Below are positions 26,629 through 38,066 of a DNA stretch of 64,000 nt, piece after piece. Origin of the DNA: Candidatus Amarobacillus elongatus (GTDB lineage Bacteria; Chloroflexota; Dehalococcoidia; Tepidiformales; Tepidiformaceae). The number at the start of each line of letters is the position of its first letter. Position 1 is the first letter of the stretch. A model generated the notes under the pieces. The model ran no database searches, had not been told where the DNA came from, and saw only the letters and a program-made list of their open reading frames with translations. Made by a program: the position numbers and the translations under genes. The stretch is from positions 496,001-560,000 of the forward strand of contig JADJBX010000001.1 of the NCBI GenBank assembly GCA_016703545.1. Reading direction: 5' to 3'.

Positions 26629-27286
26629 TTGCGACCTCCTTGCGGCCGCGATGCGGCTTCAGGTTGACGCCGCCCCAGAGCGTTTCGATGGCCCGGACGG
26701 CGTCCTCGGTCATCACCACGTGGTGGGCGTTGACGAGGTCGACGACGTTCAGGTTCTGCGCCGGCAGCGCCTTGAGGTTTTCGATGTTGCGTGCGGCCTG
26801 GGCAAGCACGGCATCGTGCTCGCCGCTCACGAGGAGAGCGCGCCGGGCGATGCCGTTCGCGGCGAGCGCGACCTGCATGCTCTTCGTCTTGCCATCGGCG
26901 GGCAGGCCGCCCACGACGATGATCGAGCCATCGGTCGCGTGGCTGCTGAGCGCCGAGCGCAGCGCGAGGCGGCGCATCTGGCGGGGGAGCGCCTTGGCGA
27001 AGCTGTGGGGCTTCGGGCCCATGGCGACGCCACCACCCACGTGGTGGGAAGCGCGAATCGAGCCCTGGCGGGACGCGCCGAGGCCTTTCTGCTTGCGGGT
27101 CTTCTTGGTGGAACCTTCGACCTCGCCGCGGCGCTTGGTGTTCGCGCCGCCGGCCCGCCGGTTCGCCATCTGCGTGACGTAGGCCTGGTGCAGCACGGCG
27201 CGGTTCGGCTCGATGCCGAAGACGTCGTCGGCGACATCGATCTCACGCAGCCGGGCGCCCGCCGCATCAAAGACGGGGAGCTTCAT
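26621..27286 (-). CDS. rplD: 50S ribosomal protein L4
   Basis: 221 residues. Extended tunnel loop with NRRAGGANTKRRGEVEGSTK and ARQGSIRASHHVGGG. In enterobacteria L4 also represses the S10 operon. Overlaps rplC by four bases and rplW by eight. Confidence 0.97.
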   Translation of the reverse strand: MKLPVFDAAGARLREIDVADDVFGIEPNRAVLHQAYVTQMANRRAGGANTKRRGEVEGSTKKTRKQKGLGASRQGSIRASHHVGGGVAMGPKPHSFAKALPRQMRRLALRSALSSHATDGSIIVVGGLPADGKTKSMQVALAANGIARRALLVSGEHDAVLAQAARNIENLKALPAQNLNVVDLVNAHHVVMTEDAVRAIETLWGGVNLKPHRGRKEVASA

Positions 27287-27918
27287 TTGGACACCTTCCT
27301 GGCCGAACGCACGCGCACGAGGCCCCCGCGGGGGCCGGGCACGGAGCCGGCGACGAAAATCACGCCCTCGTCGTCGTTGCGGGCGAGAACCTCGAGGTTC
27401 CGGACGGTGGTCTGGGCGGCGCCCATGTGACCGGCCATGCGCGTGCCCTTGAAGACGCGGCCCGGCGTGGTGCCGGAGCCGATCGAGCCGGGGGCGCGAT
27501 GGCGGTCGCTCTGACCGTGCGTGCGGGGGCCGCCGGCGAAGTGGTGGCGCCGAACGCCACCCTGGAAGCCGCGGCCCTTGGAGGTCGCCGTCACGTCGAC
27601 CTTCTCGCCGGCCTCGAAGAGGTCGGCCTTGATCGTGTCGCCGAGGCTGTAGCTGGCATCGCCGCGGACGCGAAACTCGGCCAGGTGGCGGAGGTTCCCC
27701 GCGCCAGAGGCGCGGAGGTGTCCGGCCTCGGGCTTGTTCAGCTTGCGGGTTTCCGCGAACCCGACCTGGACGGCCGAGTAGCCGTCCTTTTCGGGGGTGC
27801 GGAGCTGGGTCACGACGCAGGGGCCGACGAGCACGGCGGTCGCGCCACGGAGGCGGCCCCGGTCATCGAACACCTGGAGGGTGCCCAGCTTGCGGCCAAG
27901 AAGTCCTTCGATGGTCAT
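27283..27918 (-). CDS. rplC: 50S ribosomal protein L3
   Basis: 211 residues. Begins MTIEGLLGRKLGTLQVFDDR; the core loop near the peptidyl transferase centre reads GRGFQGGVRRHHFAGGPRTH. Two bases after rpsJ. Confidence 0.97.
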   Translation of the reverse strand: MTIEGLLGRKLGTLQVFDDRGRLRGATAVLVGPCVVTQLRTPEKDGYSAVQVGFAETRKLNKPEAGHLRASGAGNLRHLAEFRVRGDASYSLGDTIKADLFEAGEKVDVTATSKGRGFQGGVRRHHFAGGPRTHGQSDRHRAPGSIGSGTTPGRVFKGTRMAGHMGAAQTTVRNLEVLARNDDEGVIFVAGSVPGPRGGLVRVRSARKVSK

Positions 27919-27920
27919 GG

Positions 27921-28229
27921 CTACAGCTTGATCTCGATGTCCACACCGCTCGGGAGCTGAAGGCGCATGAGGGTGTCGACGGTCTTGGAGGTGGGCTCGA
28001 GGATATCGATGAGCCGCTTATGGGTGCGGATCTCGAACTGCTCCCGCGAGTCCTTATAGATGTGCGGGCTGCGGATGACGCAGAACTTCTCGATGGAAGT
28101 CGGGAGCGGCACCGGCCCTGCCACCGCCGCGCCAGTGCGTTCGGCAGCTTCGACGATCTGCCGCGCCGACTGGTCGATAAGGCGGTGGTCGTACGCCTTC
28201 AACTTGATCCTGATCTGCTGACGTGCCAT
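27921..28229 (-). CDS. rpsJ: 30S ribosomal protein S10
   Basis: 102 residues from the ATG at 28229 (MARQQIRIKLKAYDHRLID), the conserved S10 start; the open frame continues 16 codons upstream but is not conserved. Also the NusE antitermination factor. Only 22 bases after tuf, so the str and S10 clusters are joined. Confidence 0.96.
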   Translation of the reverse strand: MARQQIRIKLKAYDHRLIDQSARQIVEAAERTGAAVAGPVPLPTSIEKFCVIRSPHIYKDSREQFEIRTHKRLIDILEPTSKTVDTLMRLQLPSGVDIEIKL

Positions 28230-28251
28230 GGCGCCGTCCCTCTTCTCGTAG

Positions 28252-29451
<1,200 letters not shown>

Positions 29452-29484
29452 CGCTGTTCTGCCTTTCCTTGTTCCTGTGTTGGC

Positions 29485-31563
<2,079 letters not shown>

Positions 31564-31598
31564 GGACTTCTAACCTCTGCCGGCGGGGCGGGGACGGC

Positions 31599-32069
31599 CT
31601 ACCAGCGGTAGTGGACGAAGGCGCGGTTGGCCTCCGCCATGCGGTGCGTATCGTCGCGGCGCTTGATGGCGGCGCCGGTATTGTTGGCGGCATCGAGGAG
31701 TTCGCTGGCGAGCTTCTCGGCCATGGAGCGGCCGCCACGGGAGCGGGCCGAATTCAGCACCCAGCGCATCGCGAGAGCGATGCGGCGGTCGGGGCGAATC
31801 TCCACCGGGACCTGGTAGGTGGCGCCGCCAACGCGGCGGGGCTTGACCTCGAGGACGGGGGTGGCGTTGCGAATCGCCTGGCTGAAGACGTCCAGCGGGT
31901 CGCGGCCGGTGTTGGCCTGGATGCGATCGAAGGCGCCATATACCACACGCTCGGACGTGGACTTCTTGCCCCGCGTCATGAGCTTATTAATGAGGATCTG
32001 GACCTGGACGTTGTTGTACCGCGAATCAGGCGGGGTTGGGCGCCGTTCCGGTCGATTGCGTCGGGCCAT
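31599..32069 (-). CDS. rpsG: 30S ribosomal protein S7
   Basis: 156 residues: INKLMTRGKKSTSERVVYGA, EVKPRRVGGATYQVPVEIRP, and the C-terminal helix ending NRAFVHYRW. Head nucleator and, in E. coli, the str operon repressor. A 57-base gap containing a hairpin separates it from rpsL. Confidence 0.97.
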   Translation of the reverse strand: MARRNRPERRPTPPDSRYNNVQVQILINKLMTRGKKSTSERVVYGAFDRIQANTGRDPLDVFSQAIRNATPVLEVKPRRVGGATYQVPVEIRPDRRIALAMRWVLNSARSRGGRSMAEKLASELLDAANNTGAAIKRRDDTHRMAEANRAFVHYRW

Positions 32070-32101
32070 GGCTCAGTTCTCCGTGTACTTCGTAGCATCC
32101 A

Positions 32102-32119
32102 GGCCCGCATGCGCGGGCC
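32102..32119 (-). promoter_or_regulatory. Hairpin between rpsL and rpsG
   Basis: Perfect 7-base-pair stem GGCCCGC / GCGGGCC with a four-base loop in the rpsL-rpsG gap and no U tract. In E. coli this spacer is the S7 autoregulation site, so a similar role is possible, but I see no specific match. Confidence 0.35.
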
Positions 32120-32126
32120 CTTCGAA

Positions 32127-32579
32127 TTAGCGGCGGCCGCCGCGGCCCTGGACGACCGGGGCGTTCTTGCGGGTGCCGTACTTGCTGCGGCCCTGCTTTC
32201 GGTTGTTCACGCCGGTCGCGTCGAGCGCGCCACGGACGATGTGGTAGCGCACACCCGGGAGGTCCTTCACGCGGCCACCGCGGACGAGCACAACGGAGTG
32301 CTCCTGCAGGCTGTGGCCTTCGCCGGGGATGTAGGCGGTCACTTCGATCCCGTTGGACAGGCGAACGCGGGCCACCTTGCGCAGGGCCGAGTTCGGCTTC
32401 TTGGGGGTTTGCGTGCGGACCTGGGTGCACACGCCGCGCTTCTGGGGGGCGCCGGACTTGCCGGTTTCCTTGCGAAGCACGCCCGTGTGGGCGTTGAAGG
32501 AGAAGAGGAGCGCGGGAGCACCCGACTTCTTTGCCTTGGGCGTGCGGCCCTTGCGGACCAACTGGTTAATGGTCGGCAT
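32127..32579 (-). CDS. rpsL: 30S ribosomal protein S12 with N-terminal insertion
   Basis: 150 residues from the ATG at 32579 (MPTINQLVRKGRTPKAKK). Decoding-centre loop TPKKPNSALRKVARVRL and GEGHSLQEHSVVLVRGGRVK are intact. Between SGAPAL and APQKRGVC there are about 25 extra residues (LLFSFNAHTGVLRKETGKSG) absent from E. coli S12. Insertions at this place occur in Chloroflexota and some relatives, so this is a taxonomic marker, not an error. First gene of the ribosomal operon. Confidence 0.95.
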   Translation of the reverse strand: MPTINQLVRKGRTPKAKKSGAPALLFSFNAHTGVLRKETGKSGAPQKRGVCTQVRTQTPKKPNSALRKVARVRLSNGIEVTAYIPGEGHSLQEHSVVLVRGGRVKDLPGVRYHIVRGALDATGVNNRKQGRSKYGTRKNAPVVQGRGGRR

Positions 32580-32607
32580 TCCTGCGTCCCCTGCGTGCAG
32601 CGTTTGC

Positions 32608-32682
32608 GGCCTCCGGAGAGGCCTGTGAAGGCGAACCTTCGTCGAGTTTCTTTTGGGCACGAAAACAGGCCGTGGAGCCTGT
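32608..32682 (-). promoter_or_regulatory. Leader hairpins upstream of rpsL (possible attenuator)
   Basis: The predicted 205-base leader contains ACAGGC-TCCACG-GCCTGT (32665-32682) followed on the minus strand by TTTT (32664-32661), resembling a small intrinsic terminator. Closer to rpsL is a second hairpin, GGCCTC-TCCG-GAGGCC (32608-32623). Both arms use an ACAGGCC string, so alternative pairing is conceivable. Confidence 0.35.
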
Positions 32683-32791
32683 CCGTGAACAGCGCCCTTG
32701 CCGCATCCGCGGCCCGGGCCGTCTTCAAGCACTCAGCTTCGCGACCTGCCGAACGTTACCAGCCGGCCTGTGCAATAAGCGCCGAATTGTG

Positions 32792-32819
32792 AGAGTAGCA
32801 TAAGGGAGGGTGCTGTCAA
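32792..32819 (-). promoter_or_regulatory. Promoter of the str/S10/spc/alpha supercluster
   Basis: Perfect -35 TTGACA (32814-32819) and -10 TACTCT (32792-32797) with a 16-base spacer on the minus strand. It is the best sigma70-type match upstream of rpsL and predicts a leader of about 205 bases. Confidence 0.55.
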
Positions 32820-33163
32820 CTTTGCCGGCCGCTCCGCCCCGGCTCCGTCCCATTCCCACGCCGCATCCCCGCCGTTCCCCGGATGATGGGCATCGCGAGC
32901 ATCACAGGCAAGTGCGGCCCCCTGTCCCGGACTGCCACCGGGTGGACTCCCCCGGCACCCTTTGCTCCCGGCCGGGAATGCCGTTGTTCTATGCAGGTGG
33001 CCCTCCTGACCAAAGGGCAGCCAGCGACATGTCCTCCCCGTCGCACGCGGGACGCGGTCCGGGGTCCGCAAGGGCCCCGGGCCGCTTTCGCATTTCGAGC
33101 ATCCCCCGCGGGCGGGTGCTCGATTCGCCCGAGACCGTCCAAGGTCCGGTGTGGTTCTCGCTG
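32820..33163. other. Intergenic region between the ribosomal operon and the LysM gene
   Basis: About 340 bases with open frames in several phases but none with a start, ribosome binding site and recognisable product. I see no RNA gene. It separates two divergent promoters. Confidence 0.45.
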
Positions 33164-33192
33164 TTGAATGCGTGGTATGGAATGGGTAGGGT
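33164..33192 (+). promoter_or_regulatory. Promoter of the LysM protein gene
   Basis: TTGAAT (33164-33169), 17-base spacer, TAGGGT (33187-33192). The pattern closely matches the proposed dxs promoter (TTGACC, 17, TAGGTT). Start codon 63 bases downstream. Confidence 0.4.
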
Positions 33193-33254
33193 TTGCCCGC
33201 GGGTATGCGGCATGGCAGCATTGGGCTAACTGGCCGCCGGGAACAGGAGCGCAG

Positions 33255-34088
33255 GTGAGCTACCCACCAGCCGACGAGGAAATGACTGGCGTCTGCCCGT
33301 ACCTCGGGCTCGCCGACGACGCCGACTCGCATGCGACGTACGCGACGGAAGCGCACCGCTGCTACCGCCTGGATAACCCGACGCGCATCGCCGCGAACCA
33401 CCAGGAAAGCTACTGCCTCGGCGAGAACCACGTGGGATGCCCTGTGTATAAGGGCGATGGCATCGGCGCGGCCGCACCGGCGGCAGCTGCCGCGGCGGCG
33501 GGCGCGGGTGCGGCCACCCGGGGCCGGGGAGCGGGCCGGCCATCTCGAGAACCGAAGCCACTGCCCGGGCGCGCCCCCCGGGCAGCCGCCGGCGCCGCGG
33601 GAGGCGAGCGGCCCCTGCGCAAGCCCCCCACCGGCAGCATCGGCCCGCGGCCCCGCCCGGGCGGCATTTCCATGCCCGTCGCGACGGCCGGGCTGTTCGC
33701 GCTCGCGATTGTCGTGGTGGCGCTCGCGTTCTTCCTGCAGAGCGCGCTTGACGACGATGGCGGCGGGAGCCTGACCCCGGCGCAGGTGAACGCGACCAAC
33801 CAGGCCGCGAAGCCCACGACCGCGGTCCCGCAGCAGACGCAGGCGGGCGGCACGACCGTCCCAGGAACGGGCACGCCGGGCGCAGGGACGACGCCGGGGG
33901 CGAGCACGACGCCGCGCACGGGCACGCCGACCAGCGGGGCGAAGGAGTACGAAGTCGTCTCCGGGGACACGTGCGGCGCGATCGGGGAGAAGACGGGGAT
34001 TGATTACCGCCAGATCCTCGCGAAGAACGGCCTCACGGAAGATTCGTGCACGCGGCTGCAGGTGGGCCAGAAGCTGCTGCTCCCCTAG
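33255..34088 (+). CDS. Membrane-anchored LysM protein with cytoplasmic four-Cys domain
   Basis: 277 residues from a GTG with an AGGAG site; the open frame extends upstream but is not preceded by a site. Order: a Cys domain (residues 10-65) with CPYLGLADD, HRCYR, SYCLGE and GCPVYKG; an Ala/Pro/Arg-rich linker of about 80 residues; one membrane helix (TAGLFALAIVVVALAFFLQ); a Thr/Pro/Gly-rich stalk; and a single C-terminal LysM domain (YEVVSGDTCGAIGEKTGI... LQVGQKLLLP) that should bind peptidoglycan outside. The four Cys could bind zinc. Similar Cys-plus-LysM proteins are known to me from Chloroflexota; function undetermined. Confidence 0.85.
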   Translation: MSYPPADEEMTGVCPYLGLADDADSHATYATEAHRCYRLDNPTRIAANHQESYCLGENHVGCPVYKGDGIGAAAPAAAAAAAGAGAATRGRGAGRPSREPKPLPGRAPRAAAGAAGGERPLRKPPTGSIGPRPRPGGISMPVATAGLFALAIVVVALAFFLQSALDDDGGGSLTPAQVNATNQAAKPTTAVPQQTQAGGTTVPGTGTPGAGTTPGASTTPRTGTPTSGAKEYEVVSGDTCGAIGEKTGIDYRQILAKNGLTEDSCTRLQVGQKLLLP

Positions 34089-34267
34089 GCGAAGGTCCCC
34101 TTAGCGCTTCTCCCGATTGCCGAAAAGGGCGCCGTAAGCGTTGCGCGGACAACGTTTACCGGCGCCGCGGTTTACATGGATTTTACGTTCCCCTTGCCTC
34201 CCATGCGGGTTTGACAGCTTTCCCACGGGTACGGTCAGGCTGCTTCCAATGCAGTTGAGAGGTGCCT

Positions 34268-35322
34268 GTGTCTAACAGACTCGTTGATCTCCGATTGATG
34301 TTCGTCCTTCTTGTAGGGGTTTTCGCGCTGGCGGGCGCGGCGCCCTCCACCTCCCGGGCGGCGGGGGAGGAGAACCCCATCTCGGCGACGGCCCTGAAAT
34401 ACGTGGGTACCCACGGGGGCCAGTGCTGGACGTTCATGCAGCAGGTGGTCTTCGAGGCGACCGGCAAGCGCGTCGGGAACGATTACCGGGCGGGCTATTT
34501 CGAAGCCGGCGCGGTCGAGGTCTCGGCGAGCGAAGCGCGTGCCGGGGACATCATCCAGGTGGCGGACGACGACGATACGAGCCCATGGGCATCGTACCGA
34601 GGCCTGCACACCGCGATCGTCCTCGAGAACCTGGGGAACAACCGCTTCAGCGCGGTCGATTCGAACCAGAACTGGGACGAAATGGTGCGGCTGCGGCCGA
34701 ATTACCAGCCGTACGCGCTGGCGGCGGCGAACGGCCTCGATGTGCACATCTACCGGATCACGGCCCAGGGCGCCGCGCCTGCCGTTCCGGTCTCCTTCCA
34801 GCCTGGCGACGCCGCGACGGTGGCGCCCGACTCCGGCTGCCTGAACCTTCGCAGCGAGCCCTCGCTCAAGGGCACCATCCTGACCTGCCTGAAGGCCGGC
34901 ACGGCGGCGAGCGTCGTGAGCGCGCCGGTGACGGCCGATGGCCACACGTGGGTGAAGGTCGAGGTGGCGGGCAAGACGGGGTGGGTCTCGGCCCGGTACC
35001 TCGCGAGGGTGACGACGCCGGCGACGGCGGCGGCAGCGGCAGCGGAACCGCCCGCGGCCGCGGCAACAGCCCCCACCACCGAGGACGTCCCGGTGGCGGC
35101 GAAGGAGCCGGCCCCGGTGCTGGCCCGCGTCGACAACAGTCCCGGCTGCCTGCGGGTGCGCAAGGAGCCGGGCACGGCGGCGGCATCCTCGATTGCCTGC
35201 CGGCCGCCACCGCGGTCTCGATCGTGGACGGTCCCGTCGACGCCAGCGGCCTCGCATGGGTGAAGGTCGTGGTCGAAGGGCGGGTGACGGGCTGGGTGGC
35301 GAGCAGCTTCCTCATCAAGTAA
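34268..35322 (+). CDS. Secreted CHAP-like amidase with two SH3b domains, frameshifted
   Basis: About 351 residues. Signal peptide (LMFVLLVGVFALAGAAPSTS). The CHAP/NlpC-like domain has Cys in GGQCWTFMQQ, His in YRGLHTAIVLEN and a polar AVDSNQNWDE, consistent with peptidoglycan hydrolysis. Then come two SH3b domains: SGCLNLRSEPSLKG... GKTGWVSARYL and PGCLRVRKEPG... VTGWVASSFLIK. The second changes frame at about 35180-35205 in a GCGGCGGC repeat; the intended reading is SSILDCLPAATAVSIVDG. GTG 34268 is preferred to 34262 for its spacing to GAGAGG. Probably acts with the LysM protein in the envelope. Confidence 0.8.
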
Positions 35323-35378
35323 CGGGCGAACGGCCGGCGCCGGTTGACCCCTGTGCCGGCTCGCCGCACCGTTTGGGC

Positions 35379-36228
35379 GTGAACGCAAACGGGCCAACGG
35401 TGGCAATCATTGGCGCCGGCCGCACAGCGATGTCGCTGGGGCCGGCGCTTTCGCGCGCCGGGTATCGCGTGGCGCTCGTCTCCAGCCGAAATGGGGCATC
35501 GGCGGCCCGCCTGGCGGCGGCCACCGGCGCGGGGACCATGGTGGTGAACGCGGAGCGCGCCGTGGCGGCGGACATTGTCTTCCTGACCGTGCCGGACGGG
35601 GCGATCGCGAGCGAAGCGCGACGGCTGGACGTGGCGCGCCGGGCAGGCGGTCGTTCATTGCAGCGGCGCGCTCGGGCTGGAGGCGCTGGCGGCGGTGCGG
35701 GACGCAGGCGGCCTCGCGGGGTGCCTGCATCCCCTGCAGACGTTCCCTTCGCGCGAACCGGCGCCCGAACGGCTCGCGGGGGCATGGTGTGGGGTCGAGG
35801 GCGACGGCAGCCTGGAGGAGACGCTCCGCGGGATGGTCACGGCCATGGTTGCGCGGCCGTTCTCGCTGGCGGGGGTGGACCGCGCGACGTACCACGCGGC
35901 GGCGGTGTTCGCGAGCAACTTCGTGGTGGCGCTCATGGCCGCGGCGGGCCGGGCGTGGGAGGCGGCGGGTCTGCCCGGGGAGCTCGCGCGGGAGGCTCTC
36001 GCGCCGTTGCTGCTGGCCAGCGCCTCGAATGCGGCCGCGCTGCCATCGCTCGCGGCGCTGAGCGGACCCGTGGCACGCGGGGATGCGGGCACGGTCGCGG
36101 GGCATCTCGCGGCCCTGGAGGCGGAGCCCGAGCTTCGGGCCCTGTACGTGGAGTTGACGCGCGAACTGCTGCGGTTCGCACCCACGGACCTCGCCGCGCG
36201 GGGAGTGCTCCTCGAGCTCCTGGGGTAG
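35379..36228 (+). CDS. Rossmann-like DUF2520 oxidoreductase-type protein, frameshifted
   Basis: About 283 residues. N-terminal NAD(P)-binding Rossmann fold with VAIIGAGRTAMSLGPALSRA, then VFLTVPDGAIA; C-terminal helical DUF2520 domain (HPLQTFPSREPAPERLAG, DRATYHAAAVFASNFVVALM). Related to pyrroline-5-carboxylate reductase and ketopantoate reductase folds; the substrate is unknown. The frame changes at about 35630-35645 (GTGGCGCGCCGGGCAGG), where the intended reading is GQAVVHCSGALGLEAL. GTG start at 35379. Such genes often neighbour pantothenate genes, but none is here. Confidence 0.75.
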
Positions 36229-36283
36229 CGGCGCCGCGCGCGCGGCGCGTATGGTCGCGGCACTACGAGCAGTGAGGCAGCGC

Positions 36284-36677
36284 ATGTTCAAGGGTGTGGA
36301 CCACGTCGTGATCGCGGTGAAGGACCTCGATGCGGCGATCGGCCGGTACGAGACGATTTACGGCACCGGCGTCAGCGACCGCAGCGATTCGCCCGCGGCC
36401 GGAATGGCGATGGCGTTCTTCCGCTTCGGGGATTCGTACATCGAGCTGGTTTCGAACACGGGCGACGCCGGGCCCATCGCCAAGCGGCTGGCGGAGCAGG
36501 GCGAGGGCGTGCACCTCGTCGCGATGAAGGTCGACGACATCGACGCGACCGTGGCGGAGCTGCGCGAAGGGGATCCGGCTCGTGGGCGACCCGGGGCCGG
36601 GGAACCCGGTGAAGGGCCAGGTGTTCATCCATCCCTCCGTAACGGGCGGCGTGCTCACGCAGCTGGTCCAGCGGTAG
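36284..36677 (+). CDS. VOC-family protein, methylmalonyl-CoA epimerase-like, frameshifted
   Basis: About 131 residues. VDHVVIAVKDLDAAIGRYE and GVHLVAMKVDDIDATVAEL fit the two glyoxalase-fold halves of methylmalonyl-CoA epimerase, with metal-ligand His in each. The end, in another frame after a shift at about 36558-36575, reads GDPGPGNPVKGQVFIHPS and GGVLTQLVQR, stopping at 36675-36677. The last metal ligand, normally Glu in a GVLIELVQ motif, is Gln here, so activity as an epimerase is uncertain. As written, the frame runs on into the next gene. Confidence 0.72.
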
Positions 36678-36694
36678 TAGCGGCGCGGAGCGGC

Positions 36695-37171
36695 GTGGAG
36701 GTCACAGTCGAGGTGGCGGGGGCGGAGGAGAAGCCGGTGTTGCACCGGCTTCTTCAGCTGTACCTGTACGACTTCACGGAGTTCATCGGAAGCGAGCTCA
36801 GCGCGCACGGGGAGTACGAATACCCGTACCTCGATCACTACTGGCGGCCGGCGGCGAGCGAGACGCGGGTACCCTACCTGGTGCGCGTGGACGGCCGCCT
36901 CGCGGGGTTCGCGCTGGTGCGGCGGGAGGGCGAGGGGCCGTGGACGATGGCGGAGTTCTTCGTCCTGCGGCCATACCGCCGGGGTGGCGTGGGGGCGAGG
37001 GTGGCGAAGGCGGTGTTCGAACGGCACCCGGGGGCATGGAGCGTCCATGAAGTGCCGGCGAACGTCCCCGCGCAGGCGTTCTGGCGGCGAGTGATCGGCG
37101 AGGTGACGGGCGGGGTGTTCGCGGAGGAGAGCGACCGGAACGGCGTGACGCAGCGGTTCGCTCAGCCGTAG
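36695..37171 (+). CDS. GNAT-family N-acetyltransferase
   Basis: About 158 residues from the GTG at 36695 with GGAG upstream. GNAT fold: FALVRREGEGPWTMAEFFVL (beta-4), the acetyl-CoA loop RPYRRGGVGARVAKAVFERH, and NVPAQAFWRRVIGEV. The N-terminal YLYDFTEFIGSEL is typical of a small subgroup of uncharacterised acetyltransferases. Acceptor unknown. Follows the VOC gene by 17 bases; apparent fusion to it in the sequence is due to the frameshift there. Confidence 0.8.
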   Translation: MEVTVEVAGAEEKPVLHRLLQLYLYDFTEFIGSELSAHGEYEYPYLDHYWRPAASETRVPYLVRVDGRLAGFALVRREGEGPWTMAEFFVLRPYRRGGVGARVAKAVFERHPGAWSVHEVPANVPAQAFWRRVIGEVTGGVFAEESDRNGVTQRFAQP

Positions 37172-37266
37172 GCATGGATGGGGTCAGGAAGCCTCAAAGA
37201 GGTCGCGGATGGTCACCTGACGGAGATGAGCGCTCGCAGCAGCAGGGCGGCGGCGTCGAGACGCCC

Positions 37267-37390
37267 GCCCGGGGGGGGGGCCGCCCCCCCCCCCGCGGGG
37301 GGGGGGGAGGGGCCCCCCGGGCGGGGGGGGGGGGCCCCCCCCCGCCCCCGGGGGGCCCCCCCCCCCCCGCGGGGGGGGGGAAGGCCCCCC
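37267..37390. repeat. G/C-only low-complexity tract
   Basis: About 124 bases of alternating runs of G and C with almost no A or T. Nothing else in the window resembles it. Runs of this kind arise when no-signal or poorly resolved reads are called as poly-G and the reverse strand is merged, so I regard it as probable assembly noise bridging a gap. The bases on either side may not be truly adjacent. Confidence 0.7.
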
Positions 37391-37473
37391 ACCCCGAATT
37401 CCACTCGGTGGACGGGTGGGTCTACCAGCGGGGAAGCCACAGCAGCGTCAGCTACTGGACGCCGGGCACATGA
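37388..37473 (+). pseudogene. Possible C-terminal fragment of a lost gene
   Basis: Right of the G/C tract an open frame reads HPEFHSVDGWVYQRGSHS and ends YWTPGT with TGA. Its composition (Trp, Tyr, His, Phe) is protein-like and unlike the tract. It could be the last 27 residues of a protein whose upstream part is missing from the assembly. I do not recognise it. Confidence 0.25.
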
Positions 37474-37533
37474 CGCGACACACGCCCGCCACCGGGATCG
37501 AGGTTGCCGGGACGCAGAAAGGAGAACCCAACG

Positions 37534-38064
37534 ATGCGTGACACGCTGCACTCCAGGCGGCTCATTGTCAGCGGCGGTGTGATTGCCGCGCTGCTCGCGG
37601 GGCGCGATCGGGTTCGTTCTCTCACCGGAGACGCGGGCCAGTCCGAGAGCTCCGGACGGGGACAGGTGCTGACCCCAGATGCCGCGCTCGAGGAGGAGGC
37701 GCGGAAGGCCTCTGCGCTGGCGGGATTCGAGGTGGTGGCGCCGGTCCTGCCAGCGGGCTTCCAGCACACCGGGACGAAGGTCGCCGCGCCGGAAAACGGC
37801 CCGGTTCGCGAGGTCTCGATGGCGTTCAAGGGGCCGCCGTTTCCCATTTCGATCACGCAGTCGTCCGTGCCCGTTCGCCCGACGAACGCGGAGGCGTTGC
37901 CCAGCCCCGTCGCGGGCGCGGAGTTCCTCCGGGCGACATCGGAGTTCGGCTTCACGGGGTATTCGCTCATCACGAAGACGCGGAGCTACGAGCTGCTGGT
38001 GGAGACGAAGTTCGCGATGGACGAGGCGGAGGTGGCCCGCATCCTGGCGTCGATGGTGAGGTAG
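37534..38064 (+). CDS. Hypothetical secreted or membrane-anchored protein
   Basis: 176 residues from the ATG at 37534 with AAAGGAG upstream. A hydrophobic N-terminal segment (RRLIVSGGVIAALLAG) suggests export; in an alternative frame it continues AIGFVLSPETR, so a pair of compensating indels may hide a longer helix. The mature part (EVVAPVLPAGFQHTGTKV, YSLITKTRSYELLVETKF) looks like a small globular extracytoplasmic domain. No family assigned. Convergent with the HD-domain gene, two bases apart. Confidence 0.65.
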   Translation: MRDTLHSRRLIVSGGVIAALLAGRDRVRSLTGDAGQSESSGRGQVLTPDAALEEEARKASALAGFEVVAPVLPAGFQHTGTKVAAPENGPVREVSMAFKGPPFPISITQSSVPVRPTNAEALPSPVAGAEFLRATSEFGFTGYSLITKTRSYELLVETKFAMDEAEVARILASMVR

Positions 38065-38066
38065 CC

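Noticed and set aside
34205..34260. Promoter TTGACA ahead of the CHAP protein
   Set aside because: A perfect -35-like TTGACA is present but no -10 hexamer lies 16-18 bases downstream.
36251..37171. Apparent fusion of a VOC domain and a GNAT in one ORF
   Set aside because: The VOC C-terminus with its own stop (36675-36677) is readable in another frame, so the fusion is created by an indel.
37174..37473. 99-codon ORF across the G/C tract
   Set aside because: Most of it translates poly-G/C into Gly/Pro; not a credible protein. Only the last 27 residues might be real.
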